Source: Vagococcus humatus
GTDB lineage: Bacteria > Bacillota > Bacilli > Lactobacillales > Vagococcaceae
Reading direction: 5' to 3'
DNA: 64,000 nt
Assembly: GCF_003950325.1 (NCBI RefSeq)
Contig: NZ_PXZH01000002.1
Coordinates: 1 to 64,000 of the forward strand
Positions 35,457 to 43,817 of this stretch are shown here, one piece after another (position 1 is the stretch's first letter; each line of letters starts with the position of its first letter). The notes beneath the pieces were generated by a model. That model had not been told where the DNA came from. It made no database searches and was given only the letters and a program-made list of their open reading frames with translations. The position numbers and the translations under genes were made by a program.

Positions 35457-35482
35457 ATGAGTGTAGGACACTCATTTTTTTA
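35456..35482 (+). terminator. Terminator between the GntR gene and the Aga-type PTS
   Basis: Stem AATGAGTGT/ACACTCATT with a T run. No convincing promoter is visible in the 54 bp that follow, so the PTS genes may depend on partial readthrough. Confidence 0.85.
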
Positions 35483-35536
35483 AAAGAGCGTTCACTTATA
35501 TGGAGTATTTTATTAAAAAATAAATGAGGTGGAATA

Positions 35537-35974
35537 ATGTTAGGAATGATGATTACAGGACACGGTGAGTTTTCTGTTGGTATGAAACAAGCATTAGAAA
35601 TGATTGCAGGTGAGCAAGTCTTTTGTGAAGCAGTGCCATTTTTTGAAGATATGGAATTGGAAGCGTTTAACTTAAAAATATTTGAGACAATTAAGCAATT
35701 AAAAGAACAAACAGATGGGGTTTTAGTTTTCAGTGATTTAAAAGGGGGGACTCCTTTTAACGTAAGCATGCTAGCTATTTCTGAAATAGCTGATACAGCT
35801 ATGTTAACAGGTGTTAATTTACCGACACTAATTGAAGGAAGTATGCTTAGGTTAACTGAGACAGATCCAGTAGCATTAGCAAAAATATTGATGAATACAG
35901 GGAGAGAGGGATTAGAGCAAGTAGATTTTCCAGTGAAACGAGAAGAAACGGAGCAAGAGATAGGAGGGATCTAA
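35537..35974 (+). CDS. PTS EIIA, mannose family (AgaF-like)
   Basis: A 145-residue EIIA with phospho-His9 in MMITGHGEFSVGMKQAL and VFSDLKGGTPFNVS. First structural gene of the second mannose-family PTS, with GAGGTGG as site. The YajC-like gene begins directly after the stop codon. Confidence 0.92.
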   Translation: MLGMMITGHGEFSVGMKQALEMIAGEQVFCEAVPFFEDMELEAFNLKIFETIKQLKEQTDGVLVFSDLKGGTPFNVSMLAISEIADTAMLTGVNLPTLIEGSMLRLTETDPVALAKILMNTGREGLEQVDFPVKREETEQEIGGI

Positions 35975-36256
35975 ATGTGGGAGAACATTCTAGCTTCCTC
36001 AATTGTTATGATCGGATTTATTGTTATTATTGTGCTTATTTATGGGATTATGAGTTTTAATAATATCAAAAAGCAAAAAAAATATTATGAAGAGTTACAA
36101 ACCGGATTGAAAAAAGGACAGTTGGTTTTTTTGTCAAATGGCATTTATGGGAAAATTCATAAGATAAATAAAGAAACCATAGACGTGGAAATACAACCAA
36201 CAGTGATTATGACAGTATCAAGAAGTTTAGTATCCAAAATTGTTGAGGGAAATTAA
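35975..36256 (+). CDS. YajC-like membrane protein in the Aga PTS operon
   Basis: A 93-residue protein with an N-terminal membrane helix (about 8-27), a basic hinge KKQKKYYEE and the YajC-type beta domain (LKKGQLVFLSNGIYGKIHKINKETIDVEIQPTVIMTVSRSLVSKIVE). It sits between EIIA and EIIB with no spacer on the left side, exactly parallel to the gene at 19460 after the other mannose-family EIIA. Sequence similarity between the two is modest, so the association appears old. Confidence 0.85.
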   Translation: MWENILASSIVMIGFIVIIVLIYGIMSFNNIKKQKKYYEELQTGLKKGQLVFLSNGIYGKIHKINKETIDVEIQPTVIMTVSRSLVSKIVEGN

Positions 36257-36276
36257 AAATAAAGGAGATTTTTACT

Positions 36277-36753
36277 ATGCCAAATATTATGTTAACTAGA
36301 ATTGATAATCGTTTAATCCATGGACAAGTAGCAACACAATGGAATTCTTCAATAGGAGCAAATTTAATCTTAGTAGCTAATAATAAAGTAGCTAATGATA
36401 AAATGCGTCAAGGTTTAATGGATATGGCAGCGCCAAATGGAGTAGCGACTAGATACTTTACTTTGGAAAAAACGATTAACATCATTGAAAAGGCTGCAGA
36501 TAGACAAAAAATCTTTATTATCTGTGAAACACCTGAAGATGTTTTGACCTTAGTTGAAGGCGGTGTTCCAATTGATAAGGTAAATATTGGAAATATGCAC
36601 ATGTCAGAAGGTAAAAGACAAGTAGCAACAAGTGTAGCAGTAGATGATGCAGATGTAGAAGCATTTAAAAAACTACAAGAAAAAGGGGTGGAATTAGAAA
36701 TCCGCAGAGTACCAAGTATGGCGGCAGAAGATGTTTCGAAACTGTTTCATTAA
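36277..36753 (+). CDS. PTS EIIB, mannose family (AgaV/AgaB-like)
   Basis: A 158-residue EIIB with phospho-His15 in RIDNRLIHGQVATQW, LVEGGVPIDKVNIGNMHMSEGKRQ and a VDDADVEAFKKL C-terminal helix. Closest in motif pattern to the N-acetylgalactosamine PTS. Site AAAGGAG. Confidence 0.92.
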   Translation: MPNIMLTRIDNRLIHGQVATQWNSSIGANLILVANNKVANDKMRQGLMDMAAPNGVATRYFTLEKTINIIEKAADRQKIFIICETPEDVLTLVEGGVPIDKVNIGNMHMSEGKRQVATSVAVDDADVEAFKKLQEKGVELEIRRVPSMAAEDVSKLFH

Positions 36754-36795
36754 AAATAGTAGGAATATGAGGTAGTTGAAAGGAGTGTTAAAGAA

Positions 36796-37599
36796 ATGGG
36801 CTACAGTGTTTTACAAATTTTATTAGTTTTTCTGATTACTTTCATTGCAGCTATTGACCAATTTAGTTTTTTAGAGTCATTATACCAACCAATTGTAACT
36901 GGAACAGTTGTTGGATTAGTGTTGGGGGATGTTCAGACTGGTTTAATTGTTGGGGGGACTTACCAACTAATGACCATTGGGAATATGCCAGTAGGAGGGG
37001 CTCAGCCGCCTAACGCAGTTATTGGCGGGATCATGGCAGCTGTTTTAGCTATTTCATTAAATATGGATGCTAAAGTTGCTGTGGCTACAGCTATTCCATT
37101 TGCTTTACTAGGACAATACGGTGTGACGTTACTATTTAGTTTAATGTCACCTGTCATGACAGTTGCTGACCGTTATGCATCCGAAGCTAATCCTAGAGGG
37201 ATAGATAAAATTAATTACTTATCTATGATTCTTATGGGAACTATATTTGGACTTATTGTAACACTTTTCTTTATAGGCGGAGCTTCATTTGGTAACCAAG
37301 TTGTTGCAGCCATTCCTAAACAATTAATGGATGGTTTAGGTGCAGCAGGTGGAATGATGCGCTATGTAGGGTTTGGTATTTTGCTGAAAGTAATGGTATC
37401 TAGAGAACTTTGGGGCTTTTACTTTGCAGGTTTTGCTTTAGCTAATATTGTAGCAGGGATTGCTTCTTTAAGTGGTTCTGCTTTGTTATTATTAGCATTT
37501 ATTGGTTTTGCTTTAGCATTTTGGGATTATCAAATTCAAACACGGTTAAAAGTAGCATCAGAGGCTGCTAGCTATGGAGGTGAAGAAGATGGCATATAG
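36796..37599 (+). CDS. PTS EIIC, mannose family (AgaW/AgaC-like)
   Basis: A 267-residue membrane subunit with LGDVQTGLIVGGTYQLMTIGNMPVGGAQPPNAVIGGI and nine or so hydrophobic segments. The stop overlaps the EIID start by 11 bp, as in the first mannose-family operon. Site GAAAGGAG. Confidence 0.92.
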   Translation: MGYSVLQILLVFLITFIAAIDQFSFLESLYQPIVTGTVVGLVLGDVQTGLIVGGTYQLMTIGNMPVGGAQPPNAVIGGIMAAVLAISLNMDAKVAVATAIPFALLGQYGVTLLFSLMSPVMTVADRYASEANPRGIDKINYLSMILMGTIFGLIVTLFFIGGASFGNQVVAAIPKQLMDGLGAAGGMMRYVGFGILLKVMVSRELWGFYFAGFALANIVAGIASLSGSALLLLAFIGFALAFWDYQIQTRLKVASEAASYGGEEDGI

Positions 37600-38596
37600 T
37601 ATTCCGGACTCTTATCAAGATACAACACCTGCTGAACAACTAGATAAAAAGACTTTAAATCGAATGGTTTGGCGTTCTTTATTCTTACAAGCTTCATTTA
37701 ACTATGAAAGAATGCAAGCTGGTGGTTGGTTATATAGTATTCTACCAGGGCTTGAGAAAATTCATAAAAATAATAAAGATGACTTGGCTGCATCTATGTC
37801 ACATAACTTAGAATTCTTTAATACTCACCCATTCTTGGTGACATTTGTAATGGGGATTGTTTTATCTCTTGAACAAAACAAAGCAGATATTCCTACTATT
37901 CGTGCCGTGAGAGTAGCTGCTATGGGACCTTTAGGTGGTATTGGAGATGCGCTATTCTGGTTTACCTTAGTTCCTATTACAGCAGGGATTACCTCGAATA
38001 TGGCAATTAATGGTAATATCGCGGCTCCGTTGATCTTCCTATTAATTTTTAACGTGGCACAATTTGCTTTACGTTTCTTCTTAATGAATTGGTCCTACAA
38101 AATGGGGACAGAAGCTATTGGTGTTTTAACAGCCAATGCGAAAGAGTTTACTCGTGCTGCAAGTATTTTAGGTATCTTTGTAGTAGGTTCATTAACTAGT
38201 TTATACGGCGCAACTTCTTTAAATGTTCAGATTCCAAATGGTCAAACTAACGAACCAATCGAAGTGGTTTCGACTATTAAAAATGCTGAAGTGAAAGATT
38301 TTAAAGATAAACTATATGTAGATGGTAAAATGGACGGTGAATTAATCGAAGGTGCTAATGTATTAGATTTGAAAAATGGGTATTCTCAAATTACTTATCA
38401 TCAAGATCATATGGTACCTGTAACCATTAACTTACAAGAAATATTAGATGGTATTTTACCACAATTAATTCCACTAGCCTTTACATTACTTCTTTATTTC
38501 TTACTATCTAAAAAAGGTTGGACACCGCTTAAGTGTATTGGCCTATTATTAATTATTGGTATTATTGGTGGCTATTTTGGTATTTGGGCTGTCTAA
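37589..38596 (+). CDS. PTS EIID, mannose family, with central insertion
   Basis: A 335-residue EIID with LNRMVWRSLFLQASFNYERMQAGGW, MGPLGGIGDALFWF and the C-terminal anchor. It is about 65 residues longer than the EIID at 18173. The extra material lies around residues 210-290, between the last core segments, and is polar (QIPNGQTNEPIEVVST, KDKLYVDGKMDGELIEG), consistent with an added extracytoplasmic or cytosolic loop domain. The start is ATG 37589, 5 nt behind GGAGGTGA. Confidence 0.9.
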   Translation: MAYSIPDSYQDTTPAEQLDKKTLNRMVWRSLFLQASFNYERMQAGGWLYSILPGLEKIHKNNKDDLAASMSHNLEFFNTHPFLVTFVMGIVLSLEQNKADIPTIRAVRVAAMGPLGGIGDALFWFTLVPITAGITSNMAINGNIAAPLIFLLIFNVAQFALRFFLMNWSYKMGTEAIGVLTANAKEFTRAASILGIFVVGSLTSLYGATSLNVQIPNGQTNEPIEVVSTIKNAEVKDFKDKLYVDGKMDGELIEGANVLDLKNGYSQITYHQDHMVPVTINLQEILDGILPQLIPLAFTLLLYFLLSKKGWTPLKCIGLLLIIGIIGGYFGIWAV

Positions 38597-38609
38597 TAGT
38601 GATTAACGT

Positions 38610-38648
38610 TAAAAAGATGACAAAATTAATTTTGTCATCTTTTTTTTG
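38610..38648 (+). terminator. Terminator of the Aga-type PTS operon
   Basis: Stem AAAAGATGACAAAATT/AATTTTGTCATCTTTT with a long T run. Confidence 0.93.
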
Positions 38649-38665
38649 GATTAAAAGCGTATTAA

Positions 38666-38694
38666 TTGTCAGATTAGGAAATATGCTTTAAAAT
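38666..38694 (+). promoter_or_regulatory. Promoter of the P1B-4 ATPase gene
   Basis: TTGTCA, 17-bp spacer, TAAAAT. Confidence 0.7.
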
Positions 38695-38697
38695 TAA

Positions 38698-38717
38698 ATA
38701 TGAAAAGGTATTCATAT
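38698..38717 (+). promoter_or_regulatory. ArsR/SmtB-like operator before the P1B-4 ATPase gene
   Basis: ATATGAA-N6-TTCATAT just after the -10 box. The core TGAA-N6-TTCA matches the two elements before the CadA-type genes (45995-46008, 46034-46047). Confidence 0.55.
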
Positions 38718-38734
38718 TAGAAGGAAGTGATTAG

Positions 38735-40651
38735 ATGAAGAATCAAGCAGAACCTAAACAACCTGTGGCAAAACAGGAGCATAATCACGGGAGTGTACCA
38801 GTTGTTTTGTTTTTTGTGGGCTTATTTTTATTTATTGTCGGTTTGTTTTTAAGAGGGTTTGACAAGGCACAAATGTTTGTTTACATTGGGGCAATGGTTT
38901 TATCTGGTTATCACATTGTGATTGAGGGAGTTGAAGATACCCTTCGTCTAACTAGGAAAGAAAAACATTTTCATCCAAATGTTCATATTTTAATGTCTTT
39001 AGCGGCCATTGGTGCAGCAGTTATTGGAGATTATCAAGAAGGGGCATTACTTATTTTAATTTTTGCTGGAGCTCACTTTTTAGAGCATTATGTGGAGAGT
39101 AAAAGTAAAAAAGAAATTACCAATCTAATGAAAATGAATCCAACAGAAGCTAGACTTATTTTAGAAACTGGGGAAACTGAAATTGTTCCTGTTCAGTCTT
39201 TAAAAATAGGGGATCATTTAAGAGTGTTAAATGGCGATCAAATTCCAACAGACGGGATTATCTTATCTGGTTATAGCAGTATTGATGAATCAGCTATTAC
39301 TGGAGAAAGTATACCTGTTGAAAAAACAGTGGGCAGTGAAGTGTTTGGTAGTACGATTAACGGAGATGGGACCCTTACTGTTAAAGTAACCAAAGATAGT
39401 CAGGATACTTTGTTTGCTAAAATTATTGAATTAGTTAATGAATCTCAGGAAAATATGTCTGTCACAGCTACTAAAATTCAACGACTAGAACCTCGCTATG
39501 TTAACACTATTTTAGTGTTAGTTCCTATTTTTATTTTATTAGGCCCAGTTATATTTCAGTGGAGTTGGGAAGAAAGTTTTTACCGAGGAATGGTGTTTCT
39601 AACGGTTGCTTCTCCTTGTGCTCTAGCAGCCAGTGCAGTTCCAGCTACTTTGTCAGCTATCTCTAATTTAGCTAAAAAAGGAGTGCTGTTTAAAGGTGGC
39701 TCTTATCTGACTAATTTAGCCGAAATTAAAGGAATGGCTTTTGATAAGACTGGTACATTAACTAGAGGAAAACCGGTTGTAACAGATTTTTATTTTGAAG
39801 GAGATACAGATAAGCAGCAACATTTTATGGATGTGATTGTTGCTATGGAACAAACGGCTAATCATCCGCTAGCCAAAGCAATTCTAGCTAAATTTAAAGC
39901 AAAAGAGCAATTAGATTTAGAAGTAGAAAACCAAATTGGAAAAGGGTTAGTTGCCAGTCATTTAGAGGAGTCTTACCGAATTGGTAAACCCTCTACATTT
40001 GGTAAAGTATCTGAGGAGATAGAAGAGAAAAATAAACAATATGCTAAAGCAGGCAAAACCGTGGTCTATTTTGGGATAAATGAAAAAGTTTATGGATTAA
40101 TTGCCATGATGGATATTCCAAATGATGATGCAAGGGATGTTATTAATTATTTTAAAAACCAAGGAATTCATACGACGATGATCACTGGAGATTCTGAAGT
40201 AACTGGTCAAGCAATTGGGCAAGAATTAGGAATGGATGAAGTAATTGGTAATGTTTTACCAGAAAATAAAGCAGCAATCATCCAAGATCAGCAAACTCGT
40301 TATGGTCTAGTAGCGATGGTTGGAGATGGGGTTAATGACGCTCCCGCTTTAGTGAAAGCAGATATTGGGATTGCTATGGGGCAAGGAACAGATATTGCCA
40401 TGGATGTAGCTGATGCGGTTTTAATGAAAAATAAGTTGAAAAAGTTAAGTTATGCCCATAAAGTATCTAATAAGCTTAATCGGGTTGTTCGTCAAAACAT
40501 TATGTTTGCCATGGTGGTTATTCTCATTTTAATTGTTTTAAATATTATGGGAAAGATGAGCTTACCATTAGGGATTATTGCTCATGAGGGTAGTACGATT
40601 TTAGTCTTGTTAAATGGGTTACGTTTACTTCAGCCAATCAAAGATAGCTAA
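38735..40651 (+). CDS. P1B-4-type metal-exporting ATPase (PfeT/ZosA-like)
   Basis: A 638-residue heavy-metal P-type ATPase without N-terminal metal-binding domain, but with a short His-containing tail (QEHNHG). It shows the actuator TGES, the membrane motif SPC (TVASPCALAASA) in place of CPC, phosphorylation site DKTGTLT, hinge GDGVNDAPAL and the eighth-helix motif HEGST. SPC with HEGxT defines the P1B-4 class, whose members export Fe(II), Co(II) or Zn(II). In Bacillus the related PfeT exports iron. The ArsR-like operator rather than a PerR box leaves the metal open. Confidence 0.87.
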   Translation: MKNQAEPKQPVAKQEHNHGSVPVVLFFVGLFLFIVGLFLRGFDKAQMFVYIGAMVLSGYHIVIEGVEDTLRLTRKEKHFHPNVHILMSLAAIGAAVIGDYQEGALLILIFAGAHFLEHYVESKSKKEITNLMKMNPTEARLILETGETEIVPVQSLKIGDHLRVLNGDQIPTDGIILSGYSSIDESAITGESIPVEKTVGSEVFGSTINGDGTLTVKVTKDSQDTLFAKIIELVNESQENMSVTATKIQRLEPRYVNTILVLVPIFILLGPVIFQWSWEESFYRGMVFLTVASPCALAASAVPATLSAISNLAKKGVLFKGGSYLTNLAEIKGMAFDKTGTLTRGKPVVTDFYFEGDTDKQQHFMDVIVAMEQTANHPLAKAILAKFKAKEQLDLEVENQIGKGLVASHLEESYRIGKPSTFGKVSEEIEEKNKQYAKAGKTVVYFGINEKVYGLIAMMDIPNDDARDVINYFKNQGIHTTMITGDSEVTGQAIGQELGMDEVIGNVLPENKAAIIQDQQTRYGLVAMVGDGVNDAPALVKADIGIAMGQGTDIAMDVADAVLMKNKLKKLSYAHKVSNKLNRVVRQNIMFAMVVILILIVLNIMGKMSLPLGIIAHEGSTILVLLNGLRLLQPIKDS

Positions 40652-40655
40652 GGGA

Positions 40656-40691
40656 GAAGAAGAGAGATAACATTATCTCTCTTCTTTTTTC
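40656..40691 (+). terminator. Terminator after the P1B-4 ATPase gene
   Basis: Stem AAGAAGAGAGATAA/TTATCTCTCTTCTT (loop CATT region) with a T run. Confidence 0.9.
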
Positions 40692-40759
40692 ACAAGTATA
40701 TTTGTTATTCGATTTGTTCTTTTATGGTATGATAGTTATGAAAGGGTTGGTGAAAATAA

Positions 40760-41710
40760 ATGGAAAAGAAAAAAAGAAACGGTAAAATTATCATTATTGG
40801 TAATGGAGCAGTAGGTTCAAGTTATGCTTTTAGTTTAGTCACCCAAAATATTGGACGTGAAGTCGGTATTATTGATATTTATAAAGAAAAAGCCCAAGGA
40901 GATGCCTTAGATTTATCTCATGCATTAGCCTTTACTTCTCCTAAAGAAATTTATGCGTGTGATTATGATCAGTGTAGTGATGCTGAAATTGTAGTCATTA
41001 CAGCAGGTGCAGCACAAAAACCTGGTGAAACTCGGTTAGATTTAGTTAAGAAAAATTTAGCTATTTTTAAAGATATAGTTGAAAAAGTAATGGCTAGTGG
41101 TTTTAATGGTATTTTTTTAGTAGCCACTAATCCAGTGGATATTTTAACTTATGCGACTTGGAAATTTTCAGGACTTCCTCATCAACAAATTATAGGAACA
41201 GGAACTTCTTTAGATAGTGCTCGGTTCCGTCAAGCGATTGCTGAGTTAGTGAATGTTGATGCCAGAAACGTTCACGGTTATATTTTAGGGGAACATGGAG
41301 ATAGTGAATTCGCCGTTTGGTCTCATGCTAATATTGGTGGACTTCAAATTTATGAATGGGTTAAGGATAATCCTGAAATAGATGAAGAAGCCTTAGTTAA
41401 TGTGTTTTTCCAAGTAAGAGATGCTGCTTATGATATTATTCAGAAAAAAGGAGCTACTTATTACGGGATTGCAGTGACAATGGCTAGAATTACCAAAGCC
41501 ATTTTAAACGATGAAAATGCTATTTTGCCTTTGTCAACTTATTTAGACGGAGAGTATGGCTTAACTGATATTTTTATAGGAGCACCTTGTGTCATTGGTA
41601 GAGATGGGATTAACCATGTGATTGAGATTCCTTTATCTGATTCTGAAAAAGAAAAAATGCAAGCTTCAGCAGAAACCTTGCATCAAGTCATTGTAGATTC
41701 TATTGAATAA
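40760..41710 (+). CDS. ldh: L-lactate dehydrogenase
   Basis: A 316-residue NAD-dependent 2-hydroxyacid dehydrogenase. It has the Rossmann motif [10 protein letters not shown], the substrate loop [11 protein letters not shown] (Gln gives pyruvate rather than oxaloacetate specificity), [17 protein letters not shown] and catalytic His in [14 protein letters not shown]. It reduces pyruvate to lactate. An extended -10 promoter TGG-TATGAT lies at 40725-40733. Single gene. The sequence departs from the main Ldh in places, so a second LDH may exist elsewhere. Confidence 0.9.
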   Translation: MEKKKRNGKIIIIGNGAVGSSYAFSLVTQNIGREVGIIDIYKEKAQGDALDLSHALAFTSPKEIYACDYDQCSDAEIVVITAGAAQKPGETRLDLVKKNLAIFKDIVEKVMASGFNGIFLVATNPVDILTYATWKFSGLPHQQIIGTGTSLDSARFRQAIAELVNVDARNVHGYILGEHGDSEFAVWSHANIGGLQIYEWVKDNPEIDEEALVNVFFQVRDAAYDIIQKKGATYYGIAVTMARITKAILNDENAILPLSTYLDGEYGLTDIFIGAPCVIGRDGINHVIEIPLSDSEKEKMQASAETLHQVIVDSIE

Positions 41711-41721
41711 AGACAAATAAA

Positions 41722-41750
41722 TTGACTTTACTTACAAATTGTTATAAACT
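41722..41750 (+). promoter_or_regulatory. Promoter of the cysteine leader-acyltransferase-cysK transcript
   Basis: TTGACT with a TATAAACT region; read as TTGACT-17-TAAACT or a 15-bp spacer to TATAAA. It lies 34 bp or more before the leader peptide. Confidence 0.6.
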
Positions 41751-41783
41751 TCAAATAATTACACGGGAGAGGAAGAGTAAGCA

Positions 41784-41876
41784 ATGAAGACAGTTATACA
41801 ATCATCTATCGCTTTTATTAATACTGTCTGTTGTATGGTATGCTGCGTAAATACCATACCTATTTGCTATACTTAG
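41784..41876 (+). CDS. Cys-rich leader peptide (30 codons), putative attenuator peptide
   Basis: A 30-codon open frame with a good ribosome site (GGGAGAGGAAG, 8-9 nt upstream). It contains five Cys codons: two adjacent pairs (residues 16-17 and 20-21) and residue 28. Cys is normally about 1 percent or less of such proteomes, so this density is striking. A terminator follows at 41941 and the downstream genes make cysteine. The pattern is that of a translated attenuator: ribosomes short of Cys-tRNA stall at the paired codons. It is too short to be confirmed as a gene by homology. Confidence 0.7.
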   Translation: MKTVIQSSIAFINTVCCMVCCVNTIPICYT

Positions 41877-41906
41877 ATATCCTCTTAGACTGTATAATAA
41901 AGCGAT
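41808..41906 (+). promoter_or_regulatory. Long-range pairing of the cysteine attenuator
   Basis: 41808-41828 (ATCGCTTTTATTAATACTGTC is 21 nt, so only its ends are cited: ATCGCTTT and ACTGTC) can pair with 41888-41906 (GACTGTATAATAAAGCGAT) over about 18 positions. Alternatively 41882-41886 and 41891-41894 can pair with 41937-41945 (TACAAAGAG), which would break the terminator 5' arm. The two structures exclude each other. Confidence 0.5.
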
Positions 41907-41938
41907 TGAAGCGACAGAGATAAAACAACCGTTATGTA

Positions 41939-41972
41939 CAAAGAGCTGATATTTAGTCAGCTCTTTTTTGTT
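41939..41972 (+). terminator. Attenuator terminator before the acyltransferase gene
   Basis: Stem AAGAGCTGA/TCAGCTCTT with a T run. It ends 24 bp before the next start codon. Confidence 0.88.
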
Positions 41973-41995
41973 TTATCCAAACGATGGAGGCGATA

Positions 41996-42838
41996 ATGAT
42001 TAAACAATTAAAGTTAGGCATTTTGAATTTAATGTCAAATAAGTTAGAAAGTATCGATCACTTTAATCAGGTGTTCAAAGAAACTGGTATGCCAATAAAG
42101 ATTACTTATTTCTATCCTAAAGGACATTATCTTGGTAGAGAAATACCTACAGAAGTTAAGGAAAATATGGAGCCTTTAGAATTAGAAAAGCTACAAGCTT
42201 TAGATGGGTTTATTATTTCAGGCTCTCCCATTGAACGACATGATTTTGAAGAAGTGACTTATATTCAAGAAGTGAGAGATTTATTGAGTTATTTAGACGA
42301 ATTTGTCCCTAATCAGTTATATATTTGTTGGGGAGGAATGGTGGCATTAAATTATTTTTATGGGATAGAGAAACAGATTTTACCAAGGAAATTATTTGGT
42401 GTCTATAAGCAAACTATTTCTCAATCTAGTAAATTACTGCAAGGATTAACACCTGGCTTTTTAGCTGATCACGCTAGATATGCAGAGATGAATCTTAATC
42501 AAATTCAAGCTAATGATAAGTTACAGGTAGTTGCAACAACTGAAGAGAACCACTTGTTTTTAGTGGAAGCTAAACATAAGAAACAAGCCTTTCTTTTTTC
42601 TCATTTAGAATATGACAAAGATGGACTGTTAAAAGAATATGTAAGAGAAAGTGAGGCTCATCCTGAGATTACTTATCAAAAACCTGAGAATTACTTTGAA
42701 GATACAGAGACATTAACAGGGACTCAGTATAAATGGCAACAAACGCGTCAAGTCTTTTTTAGTAATTGGATGAAACAAGTAGCCGAAAATAAAAATGTAC
42801 GGAGGAATTATCATGAAAAAAATCGCAAAGTCAGTTGA
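41996..42838 (+). CDS. MetA-fold O-acyltransferase, probably serine O-acetyltransferase
   Basis: A 280-residue protein of the homoserine O-succinyl/acetyltransferase family. The triad fits Cys111 (YICWGG), His203 and Glu205 (FSHLEY). Glu80 occupies the position that in this family selects acetyl-CoA over succinyl-CoA. It is about 20 residues shorter than typical MetA. Its stop codon lies 26 bp inside cysK and it sits behind a Cys-rich leader. MetA-fold proteins beside cysK in lactobacilli have, as I recall, been shown to acetylate serine. O-acetylserine would be the direct substrate of the next gene. O-acetylhomoserine synthesis remains possible. The start is ATG 41996 behind GGAGGCG. Confidence 0.75.
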   Translation: MIKQLKLGILNLMSNKLESIDHFNQVFKETGMPIKITYFYPKGHYLGREIPTEVKENMEPLELEKLQALDGFIISGSPIERHDFEEVTYIQEVRDLLSYLDEFVPNQLYICWGGMVALNYFYGIEKQILPRKLFGVYKQTISQSSKLLQGLTPGFLADHARYAEMNLNQIQANDKLQVVATTEENHLFLVEAKHKKQAFLFSHLEYDKDGLLKEYVRESEAHPEITYQKPENYFEDTETLTGTQYKWQQTRQVFFSNWMKQVAENKNVRRNYHEKNRKVS

Positions 42839-43736
42839 AGAATTAATTGGAGGAACTCCACTTGTTAAGTTAAATAAAGTTGTGCCAGAAGAAGCAGCAG
42901 ATGTTTATGTTAAATTAGAATTTTTCAATCCTGGTAGTTCGATTAAAGATCGAATTGCTTTAGCAATGGTTGAAGAAGCAGAAAAAACAGGTAAGTTACA
43001 ACCTGGTGGTACTATTGTTGAACCGACTTCAGGCAATACAGGAATTGGCTTAGCTTTAGTGGCTGCAGCTAAAGGTTATCGGTTAATCATTACTATGCCA
43101 GAAACGATGAGTGTAGAACGCCGAAAATTAATGAAAGGTTACGGCGCAGAACTAATTTTGACTCCCGGTGCAGATGGAATGCCTGGAGCAATCAAAAAAG
43201 CAGAAGAATTAGCGCATGAACATGGCTATTTTTTACCGATGCAATTTAAAAATCAAGCCAACCCTGAAGTTCATGAAAGAACAACAGGGGTTGAAATAAT
43301 TGAAGCGTTTGACGGACAAACACCCGACGCGTTTATTGCAGGAGTTGGAACAGGTGGAACTCTAACAGGGGTAGCTAAGACACTTCGTAAAGTTAATCCC
43401 GATGTGAAAATTTATGCACTAGAAGCAGCAGAATCACCTGTTTTAAAAGAAGGAAAAGGTGGCAAACATAAAATTCAAGGAATAAGTGCTGGTTTTGTAC
43501 CAGATACGTTAGATACTAGTATTTACGATGAGATTGTAGAAGTACCAGGAGATGAAGCAATTAACATGGCTAGATTAGTTGCCCGTCAAGAAGGCTTTTT
43601 ACCAGGCATTTCAGCAGGAGCTAATATTTACGGAGCAATTGAAGTAGCTAAAAAATTAGGGAAAGGTCATACAGTTGTGACAGTTGCACCAGATAATGGG
43701 GAAAGATATTTATCCACTGAATTATTTGATGAATAA
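42813..43736 (+). CDS. cysK: Cysteine synthase (O-acetylserine sulfhydrylase)
   Basis: A 307-residue PLP enzyme, beta family. The PLP lysine is Lys45 (NPGSSIKDR), the substrate loop [12 protein letters not shown], the phosphate-binding [10 protein letters not shown] and the C-terminal [12 protein letters not shown]. It replaces the acetyl group of O-acetylserine with sulfide. The start is ATG 42813 behind CGGAGGA, inside the preceding gene, so the two are coupled. A strong terminator follows. Confidence 0.93.
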   Translation: MKKIAKSVEELIGGTPLVKLNKVVPEEAADVYVKLEFFNPGSSIKDRIALAMVEEAEKTGKLQPGGTIVEPTSGNTGIGLALVAAAKGYRLIITMPETMSVERRKLMKGYGAELILTPGADGMPGAIKKAEELAHEHGYFLPMQFKNQANPEVHERTTGVEIIEAFDGQTPDAFIAGVGTGGTLTGVAKTLRKVNPDVKIYALEAAESPVLKEGKGGKHKIQGISAGFVPDTLDTSIYDEIVEVPGDEAINMARLVARQEGFLPGISAGANIYGAIEVAKKLGKGHTVVTVAPDNGERYLSTELFDE

Positions 43737-43765
43737 ATTGGTATGCCTTAACTAGTTGATGATAA

Positions 43766-43806
43766 TAAAAAAGTTTCTCTCAAAATCTGAGAGAAACTTT
43801 TTTTGT
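43766..43806. terminator. Bidirectional terminator between cysK and the CadA-type gene
   Basis: Stem AAAAGTTTCTCTCA/TGAGAGAAACTTTT with an A run on the left and a T run on the right. Confidence 0.92.
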
Positions 43807-43817
43807 TGCTGAATTTG

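Noticed and set aside
41722-41990. T-box or SAM riboswitch before the acyltransferase-cysK genes
   Set aside because: No T-box sequence (AGGGTGGNACCGCG) and no S-box or SMK core is present. The Cys-rich frame and alternative pairing explain the region better.
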